This document shows positions 1 to 4,736 of a stretch of 5,554 bases of DNA, one piece after another. The stretch is taken from assembly GCA_022708005.1 (NCBI GenBank), contig JAKIZN010000129.1:1-5554 (forward strand), in the 5' to 3' direction. Every line of letters starts with the position of its first letter. The first letter of the stretch is position 1. Origin of the DNA: Bacteroidota bacterium (GTDB lineage: Bacteria; Bacteroidota; Ignavibacteria; Kapaibacteriales; UBA2268). The notes under the pieces were generated by a model. It ran no database searches. It was not told the origin of the DNA and saw nothing but the letters and a program-made list of their open reading frames with translations. A program made the position numbers and the translations under genes.

Positions 1-691
1 TGCTCGTGTTAGCCAGAAATATTAGAAAAATTTGGGATACTGAAATTGGAATTGCTTCCTTTATTAGCTTTTTCCAAAGTTTCCAATTTATCGAAAGGGA
101 TATTTTCCCGTTATTTTTAATATATAAAAGTAATATCCAAACTGAATTTATAACTGTCGAGGCAGTCAAGACATACATGGCGCTCACCACATCATTAGAA
201 TTTCTGACAAATATGAGCGTTCCCGCTAAGTTTATTCCAGCTATAAGCATTTGCCTAAAGCCTAAGATTTCCATTTGCTCGATGCCTTGGTAATACCAAT
301 CAATAAGCAGTGCAGACATTACAATATTAGCCGAAGCGATGATAATCAGGTAGTTCTGCTGTGCGGGCAAATTCATAAGCAGCAACAAAATTGCCAGCAA
401 AGCAAATGCGATTGTAGCAATAAAAATCCTAATACTTATTATGGTATTGACGTAATGTGATGCTTCGTGAGGTTTGCGAGCAATTTCTCTTGCGCCGATA
501 ACATTAAAGCCAAGAGTAACGAATGCAACAAAATAAGCAATGGTAGCAAGCGCAAAATTAATTTGTCCATAGCCTTCAGACAAAATGACTCTTGCAAGGT
601 ACGCGTTTGTGAAAAAGCTCATACCTTTGGTTGCCAGCTCGGCAACGCTCATCCAAGCCATATTTCTGATGATTTTATTTGCTTGCGACAT
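1..691 (-). CDS. Wzx-type polysaccharide/O-antigen flippase, N-terminal part (runs off left edge)
   Basis: The complement reads 230 codons from ATG at 691 to the window edge without a stop, so the C-terminal half is missing. The protein is highly hydrophobic. It opens with a short amphipathic N-terminus and a first span at about residues 12-35. Hydrophobic segments follow at about 43-66, 84-108, 113-131, 145-162 and 168-191, and another begins near 213. The sequence around EGYGQINFA (39-47), the GAREIAR stretch (67-72) and the DWYYQGIEQM stretch (131-140) are typical of the polysaccharide biosynthesis/MVF family (MATE-like, MOP superfamily). These inner-membrane proteins flip undecaprenyl-linked oligosaccharide units to the periplasm for O-antigen, capsule or exopolysaccharide assembly. 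The ATG at 691 is the first start after an in-frame TAG at 716-718. There is no Shine-Dalgarno sequence, as is common in Bacteroidota-like genomes. The family call is solid from sequence character; the transported glycan cannot be told. Glycosyltransferase neighbours would be expected to the left. Confidence 0.85.
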   Translation of the reverse strand, partial: MSQANKIIRNMAWMSVAELATKGMSFFTNAYLARVILSEGYGQINFALATIAYFVAFVTLGFNVIGAREIARKPHEASHYVNTIISIRIFIATIAFALLAILLLLMNLPAQQNYLIIIASANIVMSALLIDWYYQGIEQMEILGFRQMLIAGINLAGTLIFVRNSNDVVSAMYVLTASTVINSVWILLLYIKNNGKISLSINWKLWKKLIKEAIPISVSQIFLIFLANTS

Positions 692-781
692 CGAACAAAC
701 AATTAATGAATATTGCTATTTTTATAAAATTCAAACTAACAAAAAAGCCGTTAAAATCATAGCTTGATTTTTAGGGCTGCC

Positions 782-796
782 ATCTATTTCATAGAT
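782..796. promoter_or_regulatory. Perfect 6-bp dyad overlapping the flippase -7 box, possible operator
   Basis: ATCTAT and ATAGAT flank a 3-nt centre (TTC), forming a perfect inverted repeat. It covers most of the predicted -7 box and the expected transcription start of the flippase promoter. This is where a repressor site would sit, but an AT-rich 12-bp dyad can arise by chance and no other copy is visible in the window. Confidence 0.25.
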
Positions 797-820
797 AATA
801 TTTTGCAAATAAATTGACAA
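790..820 (-). promoter_or_regulatory. Putative promoter of the flippase gene
   Basis: On the minus strand a TTG (820-818) is followed after exactly 20 nt by TATCTATG (797-790), matching five of the six fixed bases of the Bacteroidota -7 box TAnnTTTG. Transcription would start near 783, leaving a leader of about 90 nt before the flippase ATG. The same TTG-N20-TA layout occurs before tRNA-Gly, pheS and the NlpC/P60 unit, which raises confidence. It is a motif match only. Confidence 0.5.
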
Positions 821-894
821 GCATCAGTTTACGTGGGCATTATACTTAATATATTGGAGTAGATGCAGCGTTTTTTATTGATTTGGCTTAGCGC

Positions 895-936
895 AAAAAA
901 AATAGCCTCGCCATCGGGGGGAACTGATAGCAAGGC
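895..936 (-). terminator. Intrinsic terminator of the tRNA-Gly transcript
   Basis: On the minus strand an 11-bp stem pairs 936-926 (GCCTTGCTATC) with 915-905 (GATGGCGAGGC). It contains two G-T wobbles, has a 10-nt C-rich loop, and is followed by TA and eight T residues (904-895). This is a textbook Rho-independent terminator. It begins 40 nt beyond the 3' end of the tRNA and separates the tRNA from the flippase gene transcribed in the same direction. There is no U-tract for the opposite direction, so it acts on the minus strand only. Confidence 0.85.
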
Positions 937-975
937 ATGCAGCATAAAGAGGAAGAAACGACATAAATGCCGTCG

Positions 976-1048
976 AGCGAAAGACGAGACTCGAACTCGC
1001 GACCCCAACCTTGGCAAGGTTGTGCTCTACCAACTGAGCTACTTTCGC
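976..1048 (-). tRNA. tRNA-Gly (anticodon GCC)
   Basis: The minus strand folds into a complete 73-nt cloverleaf. The acceptor stem is GCGAAAG with CTTTCGC, closed by a U discriminator. The D arm is GCTC/GAGC with an AGTTGGTA loop. The anticodon arm is CAACC-TTGCCAA-GGTTG with GCC at 1015-1013. There is a 5-nt variable loop, and the T arm carries TTCGAGT. GCC decodes GGC and GGU glycine codons, and the U discriminator fits glycine tRNAs. The 3' CCA is not encoded (the next bases read CGA), so it must be added by the CCA-adding enzyme. The gene has its own promoter upstream and an intrinsic terminator downstream, so it is probably transcribed alone. Open frames crossing it on both strands are spurious. 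Confidence 0.98.
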
Positions 1049-1079
1049 TTATTTTCAATTCTTCATCAAAGAACGAAAG

Positions 1080-1110
1080 CAAAAATAAGGCATTTTTACG
1101 ATATATGCAA
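1080..1110 (-). promoter_or_regulatory. Promoter of tRNA-Gly, Bacteroidota type
   Basis: On the minus strand TTG (1110-1108) is followed after 20 nt by TATTTTTG (1087-1080), a perfect match to TAnnTTTG. The start site would fall near 1074, giving a leader of about 25 nt that RNase P would remove. This is the best promoter match in the window and the main sequence evidence for a Bacteroidota-type primary sigma factor. Confidence 0.7.
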
Positions 1111-1140
1111 GTTTTTTTTTTCGATTTTTTAATTTTTTTT
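1111..1140 (-). promoter_or_regulatory. A-tract block upstream of the tRNA promoter, UP-element-like
   Basis: Directly upstream of the -33 element, the minus strand carries three A runs of 10, 6 and 8 bases (1121-1112, 1130-1125, 1140-1133), spaced roughly one helical turn apart. Such tracts are known to raise transcription of stable-RNA genes by binding the RNA polymerase alpha C-terminal domain or by bending DNA. The function is inferred from position and composition. Confidence 0.35.
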
Positions 1141-1268
1141 GTCAAGATTGGCTTTTTCACTTAATTTCAAATGGGTTCGCCAATACACAAATATTTTTTT
1201 AGCTCCGATACAAACGATTTTAGCGATAAATTCGTGAAATAAACTAATTGAGCTGTATCCTTTTTCAG

Positions 1269-1300
1269 TTGACTTCGTATTTATATTGGCATATTATTTG
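1269..1300 (+). promoter_or_regulatory. Promoter of the small ORF and NlpC/P60 unit
   Basis: TTG at 1269-1271 is followed after 20 nt by TATTATTTG (1292-1300), a -7 box with one extra base before TTTG. Read as a sigma-70 promoter it is TTGACT, a 17-bp spacer and TATTAT, which is also near-ideal. Transcription would start near 1306, about 25 nt before the ATG of the small ORF at 1332. Confidence 0.55.
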
Positions 1301-1331
1301 TAAATAAATAATGTATTATGGGGGAAATGCT

Positions 1332-1460
1332 ATGAACGAAGTCTTGCTAAAAGCTGGTTTTATATTAATTGTAGCTTTTGCATTTGCACTGCTAAACAGC
1401 AGTATAACCGATAGGGTAGCCAACAGCCTAAAAAAAATCTTTACTTCTAATAGGAAATAA
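1332..1460 (+). CDS. Small single-span membrane protein, 42 aa, hypothetical
   Basis: A 42-codon ORF starts at ATG 1332, with a purine-rich GGGGGAAA (1320-1327) just upstream as a possible ribosome binding site. Residues 4-21 form one uninterrupted hydrophobic segment (VLLKAGFILIVAFAFALL). A polar, basic C-terminus rich in Lys, Arg, Ser and Asn follows. It lies directly downstream of a good promoter, and its stop is 8 nt before the ATG of the NlpC/P60 lipoprotein gene, so the two are probably co-transcribed and perhaps translationally coupled. I do not recognise a family. It could be a real small membrane protein serving the envelope enzyme downstream, or a leader ORF whose translation helps start nlpC translation. 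The alternative, a chance ORF, is not excluded because it is short. Confidence 0.5.
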   Translation: MNEVLLKAGFILIVAFAFALLNSSITDRVANSLKKIFTSNRK

Positions 1461-1468
1461 CAGCAAAT

Positions 1469-2035
1469 ATGCTGATAAAATTTTATAAATATGGTTTGCT
1501 TTTTCTTGCATTTGCAGCAATTTTAAGCTCCTGCTCGGTCAGCAAGCGCTTTGCAAGCGACGGCAGAAGCTTAGGAAACTCTGCACGAGAAGGAAGGGCA
1601 GCTCGCCCTGCTCCAAGCCAGCCGCCCGTTGAGATTACAACAATCAAGCCGCAAGCGCCGCTTAACGCTCAGCAGCAAAAGATAATTTCGGAGGCAAGTG
1701 AATGGCTCGGCACGCCGTATTTATGGGGCGGCAACACCAAAAAAGGGGTTGATTGCTCTGGATTTGTCAAAAATATTTATGGCGAAATTGGAATTTCATT
1801 GCCCCGAACAGCACAGCAGCAATATAACTATGCGCAAAAAATTAGTGATAGCGAAAGAGTCGCGGGCGATTTGCTATTCTACCAAAGAGGCAACAAAATA
1901 TCGCATGTGGCTATATATATTGGAAATGACGAAATAATACATTCTGCTTCTGGCAAGGGAGTAGTAAGGCAATCAATCGCAAACTCATATTTACAAAGCA
2001 TTTACGTCGGAGCAGGCAGAATTTTGACAAAATAA
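1469..2035 (+). CDS. NlpC/P60-family lipoprotein, probable peptidoglycan endopeptidase
   Basis: This 188-aa protein has a lipoprotein signal: a basic start, a hydrophobic core at about 8-19, and the lipobox LSSC with Cys22 as the acylated residue. A low-complexity Arg/Ala/Pro/Ser linker (about 30-65) leads to an NlpC/P60 domain (about 68-187). The domain opens with the ASEWLGTPYLWGG motif. The catalytic triad is visible as Cys96 in VDCSGFV, His146 in SHVAIYIG and His158 in IIHSAS. The family cleaves the D-gamma-glutamyl-diaminopimelate bond or related links in peptide stems. The lipoprotein form (compare Spr/MepS of Escherichia coli) acts from a membrane anchor in the periplasm during wall growth. 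The ATG at 1469 is chosen because the signal peptide begins there. A possible AGGA lies 13 nt upstream, inside the preceding small ORF. The gene ends 2 nt from the convergent gene, with no terminator visible. Confidence 0.93.
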   Translation: MLIKFYKYGLLFLAFAAILSSCSVSKRFASDGRSLGNSAREGRAARPAPSQPPVEITTIKPQAPLNAQQQKIISEASEWLGTPYLWGGNTKKGVDCSGFVKNIYGEIGISLPRTAQQQYNYAQKISDSERVAGDLLFYQRGNKISHVAIYIGNDEIIHSASGKGVVRQSIANSYLQSIYVGAGRILTK

Positions 2036-2037
2036 TG

Positions 2038-3147
2038 TTAAATCACGACTGAGAAATTTCTGGGAGTGGCTTTGAGCAACTCGTCAATCAGCACCTTTTC
2101 GTTCTCCGATTCATCTATAATAGAAAAATGTGAAACCACAGAACTAAACTTAATTAGCTCAACGGAAAGATTTTTAAGCAAAAGAGCTTTTTCTTTATCA
2201 ATTTCGCTAATGCCCTTGCTTATTATTAATTTAGCTTCTTCGGATAGCATCACTTTTTTTATAATTGAATGAAAGTGTAATGATACTTGTAAAGCATTAT
2301 TTTGCAAATAGTTATCTTTCTTTTCAGTAAAAACTTCGCATCTGCAAAGCATTACTTTTTTCTGCAAAGATATAGCAAAAAGCAAGATTATTGGCTGGGA
2401 GTTAGCAATGGCAAAGCTATTATAAGCGCATACTGCCGTTATTAAATTTTTTGCTTGAGCGTGGCTATCCGAAAGAGTGTTAGCCAGCGTTTCATTAAAG
2501 TGCAGCAGTTCCGCATCGGGCGTTTCATTTGCTATACTTTGCAAAATTTGCAAAATTGAAGCATTTGGCAAAAAAGCTGGATAGAAAGACTCCACCAATG
2601 TTTCTGGCTGATTCGCAGAGATGATAAGCATAAATATTGCTTTGAAAACGGCTTGTTTATCTAATTTTTTTTCTTCGAGCCCAATTTTTTCTAAAGCGCC
2701 AGTAAAAGAAATTACATCGGAGCGGAGTATCTGCGATTTTTTTTCAATAAGATAATCAATAACATCATCTAAATAGATGCTATCGGGCACATCAAGCATA
2801 CGAATAGCATCTTTTGTCTCTCGCCGCTTCCCACCGGAGAACGAAGTAATTGAATGCACACGAAGCACAAGCGAAGGAGTAGTTTCTGCAACAAGCAGAA
2901 ATAAAGTATCGCCAGCTATCAATTTGTTATGCAAAACAGCGCTGAATGTTCCCATTGGCAGCTTAATTTTAGCCGTTTCTTTATCGATAATTTCTATCAC
3001 AGTTCCGACAACTATTTCGCCCTGCTTTAATTTTTGCGGTTCTTGCTTCTTGCTTGGCTTTTGGCGAAAAGGTGCATAGTAACCACTATATGAAGCGCCA
3101 CCTTGCCCAGTCCTTTCGAGACCACCAATATTGCCAAGTTCGTCCAT
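2038..3147 (-). CDS. Conserved-looking protein of unknown function, FliK-like in layout
   Basis: This 369-aa soluble protein has no signal peptide. After a Gly/Lys/Gln-rich, probably disordered N-terminus (1-41), residues 42-99 look like a small beta domain with the pattern GEIVVGTVIEI, then AKIKL, then LIAGDTLFLLV, then PSLVLRV. A helical middle section (about 113-260) includes a LDVPDSIYLDDVIDYLIEKK segment. The C-terminal part (about 285-345) has alternating strands followed by a long helix with Leu, Val and Ile spacing. From family knowledge, this order (beta domain with a G-D-L-L-V stretch, 'LGLP'-like helices, C-terminal hook domain) resembles divergent FliK-type hook-length control proteins. 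The nearby fliE-fliF cluster fits that. No single residue motif proves it, so the function remains an inference. The ATG at 3147 lies 7 nt after the pheS stop, so the gene is probably translated from the pheS transcript. There is no Shine-Dalgarno sequence. An unrelated RNA- or nucleic-acid-binding role for the N-terminal domain is the main alternative. Confidence 0.6.
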   Translation of the reverse strand: MDELGNIGGLERTGQGGASYSGYYAPFRQKPSKKQEPQKLKQGEIVVGTVIEIIDKETAKIKLPMGTFSAVLHNKLIAGDTLFLLVAETTPSLVLRVHSITSFSGGKRRETKDAIRMLDVPDSIYLDDVIDYLIEKKSQILRSDVISFTGALEKIGLEEKKLDKQAVFKAIFMLIISANQPETLVESFYPAFLPNASILQILQSIANETPDAELLHFNETLANTLSDSHAQAKNLITAVCAYNSFAIANSQPIILLFAISLQKKVMLCRCEVFTEKKDNYLQNNALQVSLHFHSIIKKVMLSEEAKLIISKGISEIDKEKALLLKNLSVELIKFSSVVSHFSIIDESENEKVLIDELLKATPRNFSVVI

Positions 3148-3154
3148 TCAAGCA

Positions 3155-4171
3155 TTAAAATTGTGATAAAAATTTATAATTATTTTCGTGGAGCAAACGA
3201 ATATCGTCTATTCCTATACGCAGCATGGTTACTCGCTCTATTCCGAACCCAAACGCATATCCAGAATATTCTTCGGGATCTATGCCGCAGTTTTTCAATA
3301 CATTTGGATGAACCATTCCGCAGCCAACTACTTCAAGCCAGCCAGAATGCTTGCAAACTCGGCAGCCTTTGCCATTACAAAGATAGCAAGTGATGTCCAT
3401 TTCGGCGCTTGGCTCTGTGAATGGGAAAAACGATGGCCTGAAGCGGAATTTGATGTTTTCGCCATACATTTTTTGAGCAAAAACCATCATGGTGGCTTTT
3501 AGTTCGGCAAACGTAACATTTTTATCAATGTAAAGCCCTTCGATTTGATGAAATTCCGCAAGCGAACGCGATGAAATAGCTTCGTTGCGATAAACCCTGC
3601 CGGGCATTATCGTTCTTATCGGAGGCTTTTGCAGTTGCATAACTCTAACTTGGACTGGCGAAGTATGAGTCCTAAGCAGCACATCATTGCGGTCAGATTT
3701 GATAAAGAATGTGTCTTGCATATCGCGAGCGGGGTGGTCTGCTTGAAAATTTAGCGCATCAAAATTGTGATAATCATCTTCAATATCTGGACCATTGGCA
3801 ACGGTAAATCCAAGATTAGCAAATATTTCTACCATCTTATCTAAAGTTTGATATATCGGGTGGTAGCTACCTTTAAATGATCGCCTGCCGGGCAAAGTAA
3901 GGTCAATTGTCGGTTCAGAGCTAACTTGCGATTCGAGCGACTGCTTGATGTCGCCAAATTTTTCTTCGATAGTTTTTCTGCAAACGTTTAATTCTTTGCC
4001 GATTAGTGGTTTTTCGGTATTCGGCAAAGTTTTTAATTTATCAAATAGCGCTTGCAGAGGACCTTTTTTTACGAGATAGTCCAATCGAAATTGCTCTAAA
4101 TCTTTTGCATTATTGATTATTTCAAGTTTGCCGAGCATCTCAGCTTTTAAATTGTTGATTTCCTGTATCAT
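3155..4171 (-). CDS. pheS: Phenylalanyl-tRNA synthetase alpha subunit
   Basis: This is a full-length 338-aa PheS. With PheT it forms the (alpha-beta)2 enzyme that charges tRNA-Phe with phenylalanine in the cytoplasm. The N-terminal coiled-coil arm (about 1-85) is followed by the class II catalytic core. Visible landmarks are the LPGRR/HPI segment (93-105), THTSPVQ (168-174), motif 2 PGRVYRNE (190-197), the Phe-pocket stretch [15 protein letters not shown] (243-257) and motif 3 [10 protein letters not shown] (308-317). Four cysteines (262, 265, 270, 273) in a CxxC-x4-CxxC pattern suggest a small metal-binding knuckle, seen in many PheS proteins. The ATG at 4171 begins the arm helix and has no strong ribosome binding site. 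pheT does not follow; instead a FliK-like gene starts 7 nt downstream. The separation of pheS from pheT is common in Bacteroidota-like genomes. The leader is short, with no T-box or attenuator visible. Confidence 0.98.
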   Translation of the reverse strand: MIQEINNLKAEMLGKLEIINNAKDLEQFRLDYLVKKGPLQALFDKLKTLPNTEKPLIGKELNVCRKTIEEKFGDIKQSLESQVSSEPTIDLTLPGRRSFKGSYHPIYQTLDKMVEIFANLGFTVANGPDIEDDYHNFDALNFQADHPARDMQDTFFIKSDRNDVLLRTHTSPVQVRVMQLQKPPIRTIMPGRVYRNEAISSRSLAEFHQIEGLYIDKNVTFAELKATMMVFAQKMYGENIKFRFRPSFFPFTEPSAEMDITCYLCNGKGCRVCKHSGWLEVVGCGMVHPNVLKNCGIDPEEYSGYAFGFGIERVTMLRIGIDDIRLLHENNYKFLSQF

Positions 4172-4216
4172 ATAAATTTTAAGATTTTATTATTGTAATT
4201 GTATTATTATAAAAGT

Positions 4217-4247
4217 TAAAAATATCAAAATTTCGTGGAAAATACAA
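4217..4247 (-). promoter_or_regulatory. Promoter of the pheS operon
   Basis: On the minus strand TTG (4247-4245) is followed after 20 nt by TATTTTTA (4224-4217), one base from the perfect box before tRNA-Gly. Transcription would start near 4210, giving a leader of about 39 nt to the pheS ATG. That is too short for a leader-peptide attenuator or a T-box. Confidence 0.6.
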
Positions 4248-4355
4248 GTTTTTATTGCAATGCCAATCGGCTGATGAAAATGTGTCTAATAATAGCCCGA
4301 AAATATTTTGGAACAGTAATTGATATTGTTGCTACAGGATGATAAAAAATATTGA

Positions 4356-4360
4356 AAGGA
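4356..4360 (+). promoter_or_regulatory. Shine-Dalgarno sequence of fliE
   Basis: AAGGA is placed 7 nt before the fliE ATG at 4368. It is the clearest ribosome binding site in the window and fixes the fliE start. The other genes have weak sites or none, so fliE may be translated unusually well. Confidence 0.7.
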
Positions 4361-4367
4361 TTTCACA

Positions 4368-4673
4368 ATGATAGTAAATGAAACAGATCCCTCAAGAAGG
4401 TATCTACCACTTGTTCAGCAGAAGATGCAGACTGGAGGAATTGCTCCGAGCAACACATCTTTTGCTGATACCGTTCGCGAGTTCGTTGGCGAAGTTAATA
4501 ATATGCAAATTGACGCTACGGAGCAAACTGAAAAGCTGATACGTGGCGAACCCGTTGATATTCACGATGTTATGATTACTGCTCAAAAAGCAAGAACTTC
4601 TTTCCAATTGCTAATGGAATTGCGAAACAAGGGATTGGATTTGTATCGTGAAGTGATGAGAATGCAGGTGTAA
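4368..4673 (+). CDS. fliE: Flagellar hook-basal body complex protein FliE
   Basis: The 101-aa protein has the normal length for FliE. FliE forms the junction between the MS ring (FliF) and the proximal rod of the flagellar basal body, and it must be in place before other axial proteins are exported. The diagnostic C-terminal half is intact: FADTVREFVGEVN (32-44), the helix around ATEQTEKLIRGE (50-61), IHDVMITAQKA (65-75), SFQLLMELRNKGLDLYREVMRMQV (78-101). The MRMQV ending is almost invariant in the family. No signal peptide is present, as expected for a substrate of the flagellar type III export system. It is the first gene of the visible flagellar unit. flgB and flgC, which often precede fliE, are absent here. 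fliF follows after 63 nt. Confidence 0.97.
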   Translation: MIVNETDPSRRYLPLVQQKMQTGGIAPSNTSFADTVREFVGEVNNMQIDATEQTEKLIRGEPVDIHDVMITAQKARTSFQLLMELRNKGLDLYREVMRMQV

Positions 4674-4677
4674 TATG

Positions 4678-4702
4678 CGCCGTTGGCGGACAATATTCGC
4701 CA
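4678..4702 (+). other. Two alternative hairpins between fliE and fliF
   Basis: GGCG at 4685-4688 can pair with CGCC at 4678-4681 (4 bp, 3-nt loop) or, as part of a 7-bp stem, with 4696-4702 (TGGCGGA at 4684-4690 against TTCGCCA, one G-U pair, 5-nt loop). The two folds exclude each other. No U-tract follows, so neither is an intrinsic terminator. They could protect the fliE mRNA end or tune fliF translation. The role is inferred. Confidence 0.3.
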
Positions 4703-4736
4703 TTTGTTGAAAAATTAACTTTAATTCGAGAATTTT

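Larger units (their letters stand above)
4172..4367. other. Divergent intergenic region between pheS and fliE
   Basis: This 196-bp AT-rich spacer must hold the start signals for pheS (leftward) and fliE (rightward). The pheS promoter is visible. No TTG-N20-TA promoter reading toward fliE is present. The nearest candidate is an imperfect sigma-54-like pair, TTGGAACA (4308-4315) and TTGAT (4320-4324), which lacks the usual GC of the -12 element. A TATTTTG at 4304-4310 could alternatively be a -7 box without a matching -33. Confidence 0.5.

Noticed and set aside
6..767. Plus-strand open frames opposite the flippase gene
   Set aside because: The minus strand encodes a continuous, recognisable membrane protein here; the plus-strand frames are short and overlap each other.
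829..1164. Several overlapping open frames on both strands across this region
   Set aside because: They run through the tRNA-Gly gene, its terminator and its promoter. The RNA gene explains the sequence and the encoded peptides show no protein character.
1147..1184. ATTGGC and GCCAAT inverted repeat with a 26-nt spacer
   Set aside because: Only 6 bp, not extendable on either side, and not placed on a promoter element; expected by chance.
1167..1283. Minus-strand open stretch of about 38 codons ending in TGA
   Set aside because: It has no ATG, GTG or credible start and overlaps the divergent promoter; I cannot tell it from chance or a decayed fragment.
2021..2033. ATTTT-GAC-AAAAT dyad at the end of the NlpC/P60 gene as a terminator
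   Set aside because: The 5-bp all-AT stem is too weak and lacks a U-tract.
4675..4710. 11-codon ORF (ATG at 4675) between fliE and fliF
   Set aside because: Very short, with no ribosome binding site; the region is better described by its hairpins.
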